DNA of 64,000 nucleotides from Mycobacterium neglectum (GCF_002591975.1 NZ_NVQE01000005.1:62001-126000); one strand, 5' to 3'; shown: positions 26,556 through 35,819, numbered from the stretch's first letter. Program-made: numbers and translations. The notes: a model not told the origin generated them from the sequence alone.

Positions 26556-27248
26556 TCACTCGCGAGAAGCCCCGAAGCCGTCGAGCACCGATCGGGTTCC
26601 AGACAGTCCCAACCGGGTCGCACCGGCATCGAGCATGGACACCGCGTCGGTGGTCGTGCGGATGCCGCCGCTGGCCTTGACCTCGACACGAGGGCCGACC
26701 GTCGCGCACATCAGCGCTACGGCCCGCACCGAGGCACCGCCTGCTGGATGAAACCCTGTGGAGGTCTTAACGAAGTCCGTCCCGCCATCCTCGGCGGCCC
26801 GGCATGCGGAGACGAGCGCCTGCTCCCCCACGATGCTGAGCAACGCCGCCGACTCCACGATCACCTTCAGGACGATCTTCTGGCCGATGGCCGCCCGGAC
26901 CGCGGCGACGTCCGCTGCCACGGCGGTGAAGTCACCGGACACTGCGGCTCCAACGTCGATCACCATGTCGATCTCGGCGGCTCCCGCCGCCACTGCGAGG
27001 CGCGCCTCTTCGGCCTTGATGTCCGAAAGGTGCTTACCGGAAGGGAATCCCACGACTGCGGCTATGGGCAGCTGTGCCGCGCCCGATCGATTCGCGACGG
27101 CGACCATGGACGGGGACACGCAGACCGCGTACGCCCCGAGCTCGGTGGCTTCCTCGACGAGGCGCGCGATATCGCCTTCGGTGGCTTCGGGTTTGAGCAG
27201 GGTGTGGTCGACGAGCGCGGCCACCTCCTCGCGGCCGTAGTTCCCCAC
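26556..27248 (-). CDS. deoC: Deoxyribose-phosphate aldolase
   Basis: DeoC splits 2-deoxyribose 5-phosphate into glyceraldehyde 3-phosphate and acetaldehyde. The 230-residue TIM barrel has [12 protein letters not shown] near its start, VVGFPSG, and the Schiff-base lysine in DFVKTSTGF. The helper lysine is in [11 protein letters not shown]. The GTG start shares a base with the stop of the upstream DUF2599 gene (TAGTG), so translation is coupled. Confidence 0.93.
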   Translation of the reverse strand: MGNYGREEVAALVDHTLLKPEATEGDIARLVEEATELGAYAVCVSPSMVAVANRSGAAQLPIAAVVGFPSGKHLSDIKAEEARLAVAAGAAEIDMVIDVGAAVSGDFTAVAADVAAVRAAIGQKIVLKVIVESAALLSIVGEQALVSACRAAEDGGTDFVKTSTGFHPAGGASVRAVALMCATVGPRVEVKASGGIRTTTDAVSMLDAGATRLGLSGTRSVLDGFGASRE

Positions 27249-27658
27249 TAAAACGGTTCCTCGGTGCCGCCCGGGTTACAGCGCGTCGCCACCAATGTGT
27301 CGTCGTCGACCTCAGGCCGCCACGGCTCCAGATTCCAGCTGGTCTTGCCTGGGTGGCCGAGTTCGGCCAGCTGCCAGTGGCAGATGAACTGGGCGTACAT
27401 TCCGGGCATGTCGGCATCCGGTGAGAGCGCCAGCACCTCTTGCCATGCGGCCACCTCGGTGTTCACCGTCGCGACCAGCGACGCGTCCCGGCCCGCAGCC
27501 GTCGGATACACCCGCAGACTCGACAGGTCTCCCCATTTGGCCCATTCGACGTGGTCGACGTAGGGCGGCGCGGGTACTGGCTCGGCGCTGGCGGCCGGAG
27601 CGAAAGCGAGCGGCGCGAGAGCGCCGGCTACTGCCGCGATGAAACGCAGATTGCCCAT
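27248..27658 (-). CDS. Secreted DUF2599-like protein (Rv0477-like)
   Basis: The 136-residue protein has a clear Sec signal peptide ([25 protein letters not shown]) cut after ASA, then [26 protein letters not shown], typical of the DUF2599 group. Two cysteines in the mature part (FICHWQ and TRCNPG) may form a disulfide. Function is unknown. It sits between a DUF2516 membrane protein and deoC, all on the minus strand. Confidence 0.75.
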   Translation of the reverse strand: MGNLRFIAAVAGALAPLAFAPAASAEPVPAPPYVDHVEWAKWGDLSSLRVYPTAAGRDASLVATVNTEVAAWQEVLALSPDADMPGMYAQFICHWQLAELGHPGKTSWNLEPWRPEVDDDTLVATRCNPGGTEEPF

Positions 27659-27664
27659 TGCCGG

Positions 27665-27961
27665 TTAACGGGACTTTCCCTGGATCTCCAGAATCTTCGG
27701 CCGCACGTCCACCAGATAGATACCCGTCGCGACCGCGGCGATCGCGATGGCGAAAACGGAAACCCCGGCAAGGCTGGTGAGCAGGGCAAAGGCGCCCGCA
27801 CCGCCGATGATCAATAACCAGACCGGCTTGGTCAGCTTGCCCGCGGCGGTATACGCATCGGGCCGCTGCATGGCGGCGTGCACAAACGCATAGAGCGTCG
27901 CGGCCAGCACTACCAGGGCCAAAAGTAAGAGGACGTAACCCGCCAAGTTTTGGAGCTGCAC
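27665..27961 (-). CDS. Small DUF2516 membrane protein (Rv0476-like)
   Basis: The 98-residue protein has about three hydrophobic helices ([38 protein letters not shown] and [21 protein letters not shown]) and a short basic C-terminus, [14 protein letters not shown]. This matches DUF2516, widespread in actinobacteria with no known function. It lies in the hbhA-deoC gene series. Confidence 0.8.
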   Translation of the reverse strand: MQLQNLAGYVLLLLALVVLAATLYAFVHAAMQRPDAYTAAGKLTKPVWLLIIGGAGAFALLTSLAGVSVFAIAIAAVATGIYLVDVRPKILEIQGKSR

Positions 27962-28034
27962 GCTCCAAGCGTATGCGGGCTACGTCCCCTGGTCGACTCT
28001 GAGTCGCCCAGCCGGGCGACGGCGGGCCGAAATG

Positions 28035-28667
28035 CTACTTCTGCGTGACCTTCTTGGCCGGCGCCTTCTTGGCCGGAGCCTTCTTGGCCGGAGCCTTCTT
28101 GGCGGGAGCCTTCGCGGGCACCTTCTTGGCGGCGCTCTTGGCAGGAGCCGCGGCCTGCTGGGCCTTCTTCGGCAGCTCGACGCCGACCAGCTTGGCGGCG
28201 CGCTCGCCGACCGCGCGGGTCTGGGTGGCGACGTTGCCCAGTGCTTCCTGGGTCAGCTCGACGGCCTGGTCCGAATAGCGCTCGACGCGACCGGCGGCGT
28301 CTTCGAGGGCCGGCTGGCTGCGCAGCCGCTCGAGAGCAGCCTCGCCACGCTCGACCAGCTTGTTATAGGAGGTCTGCGCGGCCTCGGCGTAGGTCTCGGC
28401 GAACTTGCGCAGCTCGTCGGAGCTCAGCTTCTCGCGGAGGTCACCGAACTGAGTCGGCAGCTCCTCCTGCAGCTTCGTCACGCGGGCGCGGGTCTCTTCC
28501 ACGCGGGTCTCGGCATCGCTACGCGCATCGTCGGCGCGCTCACGCAGAGCCGCAACGATCTCGTTGACGCGCTCGAGAGCCAGATCAGCGGCGCCGACTG
28601 CGGCAAGCAGCGGGGCCTTCAGGTCGTCAGCGGTCGGCTGGTTCTTGGCAGCGGTCTTCTTTGCCAT
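28035..28667 (-). CDS. hbhA: Heparin-binding haemagglutinin
   Basis: The 210-residue protein is a long coiled coil (residues about 20-160) with a Lys/Ala/Pro-rich tail that repeats KKAPA units and ends KKVTQK. In M. tuberculosis HbhA is a surface adhesin binding heparan sulfate through the methylated lysine tail; in saprophytes it also aids aggregation and has been tied to lipid bodies and growth. There is no signal peptide, as is usual for HbhA. The tail is encoded by tandem 15-18-bp repeats at 28050-28130. Confidence 0.93.
   Translation of the reverse strand: MAKKTAAKNQPTADDLKAPLLAAVGAADLALERVNEIVAALRERADDARSDAETRVEETRARVTKLQEELPTQFGDLREKLSSDELRKFAETYAEAAQTSYNKLVERGEAALERLRSQPALEDAAGRVERYSDQAVELTQEALGNVATQTRAVGERAAKLVGVELPKKAQQAAAPAKSAAKKVPAKAPAKKAPAKKAPAKKAPAKKVTQK
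28050..28130. repeat. Tandem repeats encoding the hbhA Lys-rich tail
   Basis: Copies of TTGGCCGGAGCCTTC-like units lie in tandem at the 3' end of hbhA and give the repeated KKAPA heparin-binding tail. The copy number is likely to vary between strains. Confidence 0.7.
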
Positions 28668-28744
28668 GTCGGTGTTCCTCTCACTTCTGTTGTGTTGCTT
28701 CGGTATTGAGATTTGGTTTGGACTAACTCGGAGTTCGAAATGTT

Positions 28745-29179
28745 CTATTCAGTAGTCGGCTCCTCGTCGGTCTTGACGCCTGCGGCTTCGAGCTGCAGGT
28801 CCTCGTTCTGCTGGCCCTCGTTCTGCTGAACGAACGACGTGTAGATCTCGAGCAGCACCTGCTTCTGCCGCTCGGTGATCGCCGAGTCGGTGATGATGAC
28901 GTCGCGGACTTCGTTGTTCTCGCTTGGTTCCAGAATTCCGGCCCTTATGTAGAGAACTTCCGCAGACACTCGCAGCGCCTTGGCGATCTGGTTCAGCACG
29001 TCGGCGGAGGGTTTCCGCAATCCCCGCTCGATCTGACTGAGATAGGGATTGCTGACACCGGCCTTTTCGGCCAGCTGCCGCACCGATACCTGGGCGGCCT
29101 CGCGTTGCGTGCGAATGAAGGTGCCGATGTCCTGTGCAGCGTTGGACACCACAGCGGCAATTTTTTCATCCTGCGGCAT
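28745..29179 (-). CDS. XRE-type HTH regulator (Rv0474-like)
   Basis: From the ATG at 29179 the protein has 144 residues. A Cro/C1-type HTH (residues about 22-76, [28 protein letters not shown]) is followed by an acidic, Gln-rich tail. The start is set by GAGGGGG located 5-6 nt upstream and by homologues starting MPQDEK. The longer frame to 29257 has no ribosome site. It is adjacent to hbhA, which it may control; that is inferred from position. Confidence 0.85.
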   Translation of the reverse strand: MPQDEKIAAVVSNAAQDIGTFIRTQREAAQVSVRQLAEKAGVSNPYLSQIERGLRKPSADVLNQIAKALRVSAEVLYIRAGILEPSENNEVRDVIITDSAITERQKQVLLEIYTSFVQQNEGQQNEDLQLEAAGVKTDEEPTTE

Positions 29180-29270
29180 GCGTGACCCCCTCATACATTT
29201 GGGTAACCGATATCGACACGGCCTACGGTACGACGGGGTGCTAACTTTTGCAAGCACCAGTTAGCGCAGG

Positions 29271-30608
29271 TCAGAACAGTAGCTGGGCTATCGAATAGAT
29301 GGCGAGGCCCGCCAGCGCACCCACCACGGTGCCGTTGATGCGAATGAACTGCAGGTCACGCCCCACGTGCAATTCGATGCGGCGACTGGCCTCGTCGGCG
29401 TCCCACCGCTCGATCGTCTCGGTGATGATCGCTGTGATCTCCGCCCCATATTGAGCGACGAGATGTTGAGCCGCCCGAATGATCCAGTTGTCGACCTTGT
29501 CTCGCAGGTCGACGTCGTCGCGCAACGACTCGCCGATGTGTACGACGGAGTCCGCGATCCGCGTCCGCAAGGCCGACGACGGGTCGTCGACCGACTCCAG
29601 GAAGATCCGCTTGGCCGTGGTCCAGGCGGTCTCGGCGGCCTTGGCGACCTCGTCGCGGGCCATGATCTGTTCCTTGACGTTCTCGGCGCGCTGGATCGTG
29701 GCATCGTCGTGCTGCAGGTCGTCGGCGAACTCGAACAGGAACCGGGTCGCCGACCGTCGCAATTCGTGGTCGGGGTTGCGCCGCACCTTGTCGGTGAAGT
29801 CCATCAGCTCGCGGTGGATCCGGTCACCCACGAGGTGGTCGACCCACCGGGGCGACCAGGTGGGTGAGTCGCGCTCGACGACCCGCTCGATGATCTCGCC
29901 GCCGTTGAGCGACCATTGGAACGCGCGGTCCGCCAGCAGTTGAATGAGCGCTTCCTGACGCCCCTCGGCAAGCAGCGACGCGAGCACCCGCCCGATCGGC
30001 GGTCCCCACTTCGGCTCGGCGATGCGCTTGACGATCATCCGGTCCAGCACGTGCTGCACATCCTCGTCGCGCAGCATCTCTACCAAAACCCGCAACGCCG
30101 TTGATGTTTCGGCCGCGACCCGCTCGGCGTGTGCCGCGTCGGACAGCCACTTACCGAGCCGGCCCGCGACCTCTGCATCGCGCAGTTTGGTCTCGACGAC
30201 CTCCGGTGACATGAAGTTCTCGCGCACGAACGCGCCGAGGCCCTCGCCGAGTTGGTCCTTCTTGCGCTTGATGATCGCGGTGTGCGGGATCGGGATGCCG
30301 AGTGGGTGCTTGAACAGCGCGGTGACCGCGAACCAATCGGCCAGCGCGCCGATCATGCCCGCTTCTGCCGCGGCGCGGACGTACCCGACCCAGGGGGCTG
30401 CTCCGTGGGACTGGGCCCAGGTGCACACCAGGAAAATGACCGTGGCGCCGAGCAGAAACGACAGCGCGACGACCTTCATGCGCCGCAGCCCGCGCCTACG
30501 CTCCGCGTCGGCCGCACTGTCGGCGCCCGCCAGTGACTCGGCAAAACTCCGCGGTGCCGGATTGGCGCCCACATCGCGCCGGCGTGGAGCGGTCGGCGGC
30601 TCCGTCAT
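29271..30608 (-). CDS. DUF445 membrane protein (Rv0473-like)
   Basis: The protein has about 445 residues. Two hydrophobic helices lie near the N-terminus (KVVALSFLLGATVIFLVCTW and the WVGYVRAAAEAGMIGALADWFAVTALF block). A long helical cytosolic or coiled segment follows, then one C-terminal helix, INGTVVGALAGLAIYSIAQLLF. The GALADWFAVTALF and HTAIIKRKKDQLGEGLGAFVRENF blocks define DUF445. Function is unknown. The start is uncertain: ATG at 30608 or GTG at 30641, neither with a strong ribosome site. Confidence 0.75.
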   Translation of the reverse strand: MTEPPTAPRRRDVGANPAPRSFAESLAGADSAADAERRRGLRRMKVVALSFLLGATVIFLVCTWAQSHGAAPWVGYVRAAAEAGMIGALADWFAVTALFKHPLGIPIPHTAIIKRKKDQLGEGLGAFVRENFMSPEVVETKLRDAEVAGRLGKWLSDAAHAERVAAETSTALRVLVEMLRDEDVQHVLDRMIVKRIAEPKWGPPIGRVLASLLAEGRQEALIQLLADRAFQWSLNGGEIIERVVERDSPTWSPRWVDHLVGDRIHRELMDFTDKVRRNPDHELRRSATRFLFEFADDLQHDDATIQRAENVKEQIMARDEVAKAAETAWTTAKRIFLESVDDPSSALRTRIADSVVHIGESLRDDVDLRDKVDNWIIRAAQHLVAQYGAEITAIITETIERWDADEASRRIELHVGRDLQFIRINGTVVGALAGLAIYSIAQLLF

Positions 30609-30708
30609 GGCGGGTGTGCTGACGTTCGGTCTGTGTGCCACACCCCCATCATCCGCCACGCGCGGAGTGCCGGGTCCAGCCAACAGCACTCGAATACAAG
30701 ATCGCCCG

Positions 30709-30714
30709 TACTAT
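30709..30714 (+). promoter_or_regulatory. -10 box of the TetR-type regulator
   Basis: TACTAT lies 32 nt before the GTG start at 30747. The leader contains GGGGAAC and GGGGACGG purine runs that can serve as a ribosome site. MadR-type proteins often control their own operons, but I cannot point to a sure operator. Confidence 0.4.
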
Positions 30715-30746
30715 CAAGGGGAACTAGGGGACGGAATACGGCGATC

Positions 30747-31451
30747 GTGGCACAACCAACCTCGTCCGTCGCGCTGAAGACCGATGGACGCAAGAGGCGC
30801 TGGCACCAGCACAAGGTGGAGCGCCGCAATGAGCTGGTGGACGGCACGCTGGAAGCGATCCGGCGCCGCGGCAGCAACGTCAGCATGGACGAGATCGCGG
30901 CCGAGATCGGTGTGTCCAAGACCGTGCTGTACCGCTACTTCGTCGACAAGAACGACCTGACGACCGCGGTGATGATGCGGTTCGCGCAGACCACCCTGAT
31001 CCCGAATATGGCCGCGGCGCTGTCGTCGAATCTGGACGGCTACGAGTTGACACGCGAGATCATCCGCGTCTACGTCGAGACGGTGGCCTCCGAGCCGGAG
31101 CCCTACATGTTCGTGATGGCGAACAACTCGGCATCCAAGAGCAAGGCCGTCGCGAACTCAGAGCAGATCATCGCCCGCATGCTCGGCGTGATGCTGCGCC
31201 GCCGCATGGCCGAGGTGGGTATGGAAACCGGCGGCGCGGCGGCCTGGGCGTTCCACACCGTCGGCGGCGTGCAGTTGGCCACTCACTCGTGGATGTCGGA
31301 CCCCCGCATGACCTCCGACGAGCTGATCGACTACTTGACGATGCTGTCCTGGAGCGCGCTGTGCGGCATCGTCGAGGTCGGCGGGTCACTTGAGAAATTC
31401 CGGCAAGCCCCGCATCCTTCGCCGGTTTTGCCGCGGCGCCTGCTTGACTGA
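30747..31451 (+). CDS. madR: TetR-family regulator, MadR-like (Rv0472c-like)
   Basis: The 234-residue protein has the TetR N-terminal HTH (NVSMDEIAAEIGVSKTVLYRYFVDKNDLTTAV, residues about 45-75) and a helical ligand domain. Sequence and locus match Rv0472c, described as MadR, the regulator of the acyl desaturase genes desA1/desA2 that feed mycolic acid synthesis. The GTG at 30747 gives (M)AQPTSSVALKTDGRKRRWHQHKVERRNE, as in the homologue; the longer frame from 30633 lacks support. The next gene starts 4 nt after its stop. Confidence 0.85.
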   Translation: MAQPTSSVALKTDGRKRRWHQHKVERRNELVDGTLEAIRRRGSNVSMDEIAAEIGVSKTVLYRYFVDKNDLTTAVMMRFAQTTLIPNMAAALSSNLDGYELTREIIRVYVETVASEPEPYMFVMANNSASKSKAVANSEQIIARMLGVMLRRRMAEVGMETGGAAAWAFHTVGGVQLATHSWMSDPRMTSDELIDYLTMLSWSALCGIVEVGGSLEKFRQAPHPSPVLPRRLLD

Positions 31452-31455
31452 GCGG

Positions 31456-32319
31456 ATGAGCGAGACCGACCTCCCGTCTTTGTGGACTCACGAGCCGCAT
31501 ACCCATCTCGAGTTCCGTCACGGCGACAAGGTCGCCGACATCGACACCAGCGCGACCCCGGGCTTCAAGGGCAAGAAGGCCGATGCGCCCCAGTTGCAGG
31601 CCGAGCGCAACGTGCGGTTCGCCGCCCTGCAGGAGATGCTGTACGCCAACAGCCGCTCCGGCGACACCCGAGCCATACTGTTGGTGCTGCAGGGGATGGA
31701 TACCGCGGGAAAGGGTGGCATCGTCAAACACGTTGTCGGAGCGGGAAATCCGCAGGGAATCCGATACACGAGCTTCGGCAAGCCGACCGCCGAAGAGCTG
31801 GCGCATCACTATCTATGGCGCATCCGTAATGCGCTGCCCACCGCGGGCCACATCGGGGTCTTCGACCGCAGCCATTACGAGGACGTGTTGATCGTCCGGG
31901 TGCACAACCTGGTGGCGCCCGATGTGTGGGGGGCGCGCTACGACGAGATCAACGCCTTCGAGAAGGCGCTCGTCGACGGGGGTATGACGCTGATCAAGGC
32001 GGCGATGTTCGTCTCACTCGACGAGCAGAAGGCCCGACTCGGCGAGCGGCTGGAGCGTCCCGACAAGTACTGGAAGTACAACCCGGCCGACGTCGACGAA
32101 CGCCTGAAGTGGCCGCTGTATCAGGAGGCATACCAGGCGCTGCTGGACAAGACGTCGACCGACTACGCGCCATGGCATGTGATCCCGTGCGACCGCAAGT
32201 GGTACAGCCGCCTGGCCATCACCGAACTGCTGATCGAGGCTCTTGAGCAGATGGACTTGTCTTGGCCCCCTGCTGATTTCGATGTCGACATGGAGAAGCA
32301 GCGGCTAGCACAGGCCTAG
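31456..32319 (+). CDS. Polyphosphate kinase 2 family protein
   Basis: The 287-residue PPK2 protein carries Walker A GMDTAGKGG, the lid/Walker B area FDRSHYEDVLIVRV, and DRKWYSRLAI near the end. PPK2 enzymes move phosphate between polyphosphate and nucleoside mono- or diphosphates. This single-domain form without an N-terminal extension is most like class II/III enzymes, but the class is not certain. It starts 4 nt after madR, so co-transcription is likely. In M. tuberculosis this position holds mycolate-modification genes instead. Confidence 0.85.
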   Translation: MSETDLPSLWTHEPHTHLEFRHGDKVADIDTSATPGFKGKKADAPQLQAERNVRFAALQEMLYANSRSGDTRAILLVLQGMDTAGKGGIVKHVVGAGNPQGIRYTSFGKPTAEELAHHYLWRIRNALPTAGHIGVFDRSHYEDVLIVRVHNLVAPDVWGARYDEINAFEKALVDGGMTLIKAAMFVSLDEQKARLGERLERPDKYWKYNPADVDERLKWPLYQEAYQALLDKTSTDYAPWHVIPCDRKWYSRLAITELLIEALEQMDLSWPPADFDVDMEKQRLAQA

Positions 32320-32365
32320 CTAGCTTCCCGTCTCGCCGAGCGCACGGTCGACAACTGAGCGCGAC

Positions 32366-33220
32366 TCAGTACGTGTAGAAGCCCCGACCTGACTTCTTAC
32401 CCAGCTGTCCCGCCTCGACCATCCGCAAGAGCAGCGGCGGCGGAGCGTAATTCGCGTCCTTGTACTCGTCGTACATCGAGTCGGCGATGAGCTTCATGGT
32501 GTCGAGCCCGATCAGATCCGACAGCCGCAGCGGTCCCATCGGATGCGACAGCCCGGCCACCACAGCCGTATCGATGTCCTCAACGCTTGCGACGCCCGCC
32601 TCTGCCATCCGGATCGCCGCCAACAGATACGGCACCAACAGCGCGTTGACGATGAAGCCCGAGCGATCCCCGCAGCGCACCACTTTCTTGCCAAGCACTT
32701 CGCTCGCGAACCGCTCGGTGCGCGCCGCAGCTTCAGGCGAGGTGACCAGCGTGCTGACGAGTTCGACGAGCGGCAGCACCGGCACCGGGTTGAAGAAGTG
32801 CAGTCCCAGCACGCGGCTCGGATTCTGCGTCGCCGCAGCGATTTTCATGATCGGGATGCTCGACGTGTTCGACGCCAGCACCGCGTCGGGATCGGTGATC
32901 ACCTTGTCGAGATCGGCGAAGATCTTGCCCTTGACGGTTTCGTCCTCGACGACGGCCTCGATGACCAGCTGGCGATCGGCCAGGTCGGCCAGGTCGGTGG
33001 TGAACTTCAGCCGCCCGAGCGCCGCATCGCGATCGTCTTCGCTCAGCTTGCCTTTGGCCGCCGCACGCTCCAGCGACCGGGTGAGCCGCGTGTGGCCCGC
33101 GGTCACCAATTCGTCAGTCGGCTCGTAGACGGTCACATCCGCGCCGGCCTTGGCCGATACCTCAGCGATACCCGAACCCATCTGCCCGGCGCCGATCACG
33201 CCGACCCGCTCAATGTTCAT
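32366..33220 (-). CDS. fadB2: 3-hydroxybutyryl-CoA dehydrogenase FadB2
   Basis: FadB2 oxidises 3-hydroxyacyl-CoA (short chain) with NAD(P). The 284-residue protein has the dinucleotide motif GVIGAGQMGSGIAEVSA, the catalytic histidine in GLHFFNPVPVLPLVEL with glutamate downstream, the HAD signature FIVNALLVPYL and DTAVVAGLSHPMGPLRL. GAGGAGAAC lies upstream of the ATG. It is downstream of aceA, separated by a strong hairpin, and follows the gene order of M. tuberculosis. Confidence 0.92.
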   Translation of the reverse strand: MNIERVGVIGAGQMGSGIAEVSAKAGADVTVYEPTDELVTAGHTRLTRSLERAAAKGKLSEDDRDAALGRLKFTTDLADLADRQLVIEAVVEDETVKGKIFADLDKVITDPDAVLASNTSSIPIMKIAAATQNPSRVLGLHFFNPVPVLPLVELVSTLVTSPEAAARTERFASEVLGKKVVRCGDRSGFIVNALLVPYLLAAIRMAEAGVASVEDIDTAVVAGLSHPMGPLRLSDLIGLDTMKLIADSMYDEYKDANYAPPPLLLRMVEAGQLGKKSGRGFYTY

Positions 33221-33250
33221 TGGTGCTCACGTTCTCCTCGTAACTGCGTC

Positions 33251-33281
33251 AGGCCCCGCCCAACGGTTGTGGGCGGGGCCT
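33251..33281 (-). terminator. Strong hairpin between aceA and fadB2
   Basis: AGGCCCCGCCCA and TGGGCGGGGCCT form a perfect 12-bp stem with a 7-nt loop. It lies after aceA and before fadB2, both on the minus strand, so it should end aceA transcripts. No T-run follows, as is usual in mycobacteria. Confidence 0.75.
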
Positions 33282-33321
33282 GCGCTGTCAAGCCGACTGC
33301 TTTTGGCGCGGCTTAGATCTA

Positions 33322-33393
33322 GTGGCTCCGGCTAATTGGTTCCACTTCGCAAGCTCAGTGGCTCCGGCTAATCGGTTCCACTTCGCAAGCTCA
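33322..33393. repeat. 36-bp tandem duplication in the aceA 3' region
   Basis: Two consecutive 36-bp units that differ at a single base (T versus C) run from 33322 to 33357 and from 33358 to 33393. Each contains a weak GTGG...CCG/CGG...CCAC hairpin. The second unit ends in the aceA stop codon. The bases beyond it (GTGGAACTGACC, in aceA) resemble the start of a third unit. The duplication changes the 3' untranslated region, not the enzyme. Confidence 0.8.
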
Positions 33394-34677
33394 GTGGAAC
33401 TGACCCTCTTCGGTCGAGCCCGCGAGCGCGGTGGTCGAGCTTGTCGGGTCAACCGTCGTGGCGATCCGGTCGAAGTAACCGGCGCCGACCTCACGCTGGT
33501 GCTTGGTGGCCGTGTAACCGCGCTCCTCGGCGTCGAACTCGCGCTCCTGCAGCTCGACGTACGCGCTCATCTGGTTGCGGGCGTAGCCGTAGGCCAGATC
33601 GAACATCGAATAGTTCAGGGCGTGGAAGCCGGCCAGGGTGATGAACTGGAACTTGAAGCCCATCGCGCCCAGCTCCTTCTGGAACTTCGCGATGGTCGCG
33701 TCGTCCAGGTGCTTGCGCCAGTTGAACGACGGCGAGCAGTTGTAGGCCAGCATCTGGTCGGGGAACTCGCTCTTGACTCCCTCGGCGAACTTCGCCGCGA
33801 GCTCGAGGTCCGGGGTACCGGTCTCCATCCAGATCAGGTCGGAGTACGGCGCGTACGCCTTGGCCCGGGCGATGCAGGGCTCGAGGCCATTCTTCACCCG
33901 ATAGAAGCCTTCCTTGGTCCGCTCACCGGTGATGAACGGCTGATCGCGCTCGTCGACGTCGGAGGTGATCAGCGTGGCTGCCTCGGCGTCGGTGCGGGCG
34001 ATGACGACAGTCGGGACGTCGGCCACGTCGGCCGCCAGTCGAGCCGAGGTCAGGGTGCGGATGTGCTGCTGGGTGGGGATGAGCACCTTGCCACCGAGGT
34101 GCCCGCACTTCTTCTCCGAGGCCAGCTGATCCTCCCAGTGCGACCCCGCGACACCTGCGGCGATCATCGCCTTCTGAAGCTCGTAGACGTTGAGCGCGCC
34201 ACCGAAGCCGGCCTCACCGTCGGCGACGATCGGAGCCAGCCAGTTCTCGATCGAGGTGTCGCCCTCGACCTTGGCGATCTCGTCGGCACGCATCAGCGCG
34301 TTGTTGATGCGGCGAACCACCTGTGGCACCGAGTTGGCCGGGTACAGGCTCTGGTCGGGGTAGGTGTGGCCGGACAGGTTCGCGTCACCGGCGACCTGCC
34401 AACCCGACAGGTAGATGGCCTTCAGGCCGGCGCGGACCTGCTGGACCGCCATGTTGCCGGTCAGCGCGCCAAGCGCGTTGACGAACTCCAGGTCGTGCAG
34501 CTGGCTCCACAGCACCTCGGCGCCGCGGCGGGCCAGCGTGGCCTCCTCGACGACCGAACCCTGCAGGGCCACGACGTCGGCCGGGGTGTAGGTGCGCTCG
34601 ATGCCCTTCCACCGCGGGTTGGTGTCCCAGTCCTGCTGGATTTCTTCCGGTGACTTCGGTGTACCGACGGTCGACAT
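33391..34677 (-). CDS. aceA: Isocitrate lyase
   Basis: Isocitrate lyase splits isocitrate to glyoxylate and succinate in the glyoxylate shunt and also serves the methylcitrate cycle in mycobacteria. The 428-residue protein has the signature [17 protein letters not shown] with the catalytic cysteine and a closing His/Ser loop (NCSPSFNW). Size and position match icl1 (Rv0467). AAGGAG precedes the ATG. The 260-bp upstream region contains TTGCGAA repeats that may bind RamB, encoded 1 kb away. Confidence 0.96.
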   Translation of the reverse strand: MSTVGTPKSPEEIQQDWDTNPRWKGIERTYTPADVVALQGSVVEEATLARRGAEVLWSQLHDLEFVNALGALTGNMAVQQVRAGLKAIYLSGWQVAGDANLSGHTYPDQSLYPANSVPQVVRRINNALMRADEIAKVEGDTSIENWLAPIVADGEAGFGGALNVYELQKAMIAAGVAGSHWEDQLASEKKCGHLGGKVLIPTQQHIRTLTSARLAADVADVPTVVIARTDAEAATLITSDVDERDQPFITGERTKEGFYRVKNGLEPCIARAKAYAPYSDLIWMETGTPDLELAAKFAEGVKSEFPDQMLAYNCSPSFNWRKHLDDATIAKFQKELGAMGFKFQFITLAGFHALNYSMFDLAYGYARNQMSAYVELQEREFDAEERGYTATKHQREVGAGYFDRIATTVDPTSSTTALAGSTEEGQFH

Positions 34678-34833
34678 GTGGCTGCTCCTTCGAATCGCTG
34701 TGCATAGCCGGCAGTGCTCGGCTTGCTAATGCTCAATCAAACTTGGCTGTTGCGCTATTACGAGGATGCATCACGACATATGTGCAGGTCCACTCGTTTT
34801 GATTGCCAATTTTCGCCAACCCGTCTCGGCAAA

Positions 34834-34851
34834 TTGCGAAGGTTGCGAAGG
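34834..34851. promoter_or_regulatory. Candidate RamB sites upstream of aceA
   Basis: TTGCGAAGG is repeated twice in tandem in the 260-bp gap upstream of aceA. The same TGCGAA/TTCGCA core forms an inverted repeat before ramB. RamB proteins of corynebacteria and mycobacteria bind AAC/TTTGCAAA-like sites before icl genes. Assignment here is by shared motif and position. An AT-rich stretch with CGCCAA lies just beside it. Confidence 0.5.
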
Positions 34852-34937
34852 CAGCTATTACCTGAAACGGTTCAGTAGCTACCCGCCAGTAGGCGATTTG
34901 CGCACGTCAGTACGGCCGTACTGTTAGGCGAAGGGAA

Positions 34938-35744
34938 TCAGAGCGCGAAGATGGATGCGATGGCCTTGGTCTCGTCGCCAACCGCATATGTGAGCGTTGT
35001 AACAGTGCGATCCGCCAATTCGGGACCGAACTTGTCCGTCGTACCGGGCCGGTGGACATGGGTGATGATCTCGAGCTTGTCGCCGAGAGCCACCGGAGCG
35101 TCGTGCTCGATGGTCACCCGCAACGGTGCAGTCAGAAGCTCGGGCACCTTGACGAGGTAGTCCTCGATCACCGACCAGTACACCGAGTTGTTCATGTGGT
35201 CGAAAATGTCGATGTCGCTGACACGGAGCGGATAGTCGCGTATCTCGTCGGCGTCCTCGCGGTTGCCCGCCTTCAAGTAGGCCTTCCAGCGCAACCTGTC
35301 GATATCGGTGGTGCGCCGCAAACCCTCGAGAAAGTCATCGGAGATGCGCGCCGGGCCCTGCGTCTCCTGGTTGATGTTGATCCAGAACGCCTCCGATTCG
35401 ATGAGGCCGCCCTTGCGGCCGTCGACGCGGACGCGCATTTCGCACCACCGGTTGGAGGTCCCCGAGCACCAGCGGCGCAGCCGCAGCATGTCCTTGAACT
35501 CGATCGGCCTGATCAGGTCGACCATCGTGCGGCGGACGATCCACAGTGGATGAGTTTCCTCATAGCCCATTTCGCGCAGTTGGTCGGAGCCGATGTCCTG
35601 GATGTGCCGGGTGGCGGCGTCGAACTTGAGCCTGCCCGCCCGATCGACGTCAGCGACCCGCAGCGGCCATTCGACGTCGAACACATCGGGGTGCGGATCG
35701 GGCACAGGCATCATCACCTTCGCCAGACCAATGCTGCCTCCCAT
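34938..35744 (-). CDS. Acyl-ACP thioesterase-family protein (Rv0466-like)
   Basis: The 268-residue double-hotdog protein resembles the FAT-type acyl-ACP thioesterases. The N-terminal half contains LRVADVDRAGRLKFDAATRHIQDIG and LWIVRRTMVDLIRPIEF. The C-terminal half has VSDIDIFDHMNNSVYWSVIEDYL, where the Asp/His/Asn residues match the catalytic DxNxH/N pattern of hotdog thioesterases. It probably releases fatty acids from ACP or CoA. The start may be ATG at 35744, 35762 or an internal ATG just before MPVPDPHPDVFD; I use 35744. It diverges from ramB. Confidence 0.8.
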   Translation of the reverse strand: MGGSIGLAKVMMPVPDPHPDVFDVEWPLRVADVDRAGRLKFDAATRHIQDIGSDQLREMGYEETHPLWIVRRTMVDLIRPIEFKDMLRLRRWCSGTSNRWCEMRVRVDGRKGGLIESEAFWININQETQGPARISDDFLEGLRRTTDIDRLRWKAYLKAGNREDADEIRDYPLRVSDIDIFDHMNNSVYWSVIEDYLVKVPELLTAPLRVTIEHDAPVALGDKLEIITHVHRPGTTDKFGPELADRTVTTLTYAVGDETKAIASIFAL

Positions 35745-35782
35745 GACGCACGATCCTGCCATAGCGCGCGATCTGCCAAGAA

Positions 35783-35801
35783 TGCGAAGGTGTTCTTCGC
35801 A
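35783..35801. promoter_or_regulatory. Candidate RamB operator at its own promoter
   Basis: TGCGAA and TTCGCA face each other over 7 bp, 30-50 bp upstream of the ramB start and in the ramB/thioesterase divergent region. The same core is repeated upstream of aceA. Autoregulation by RamB is known in related bacteria; here it is inferred. Confidence 0.5.
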
Positions 35802-35819
35802 ACTGTGCTAGTCCGTCGG

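Noticed and set aside
33322..33393. Possible CRISPR array
   Set aside because: Only two abutting copies without spacers and no cas genes in the window.
33288..33494. Small minus-strand frame with TELAKWN..LAGA repeats
   Set aside because: It arises from the 36-bp tandem duplication and overlaps the aceA 3' end in another frame; no ribosome site is present.
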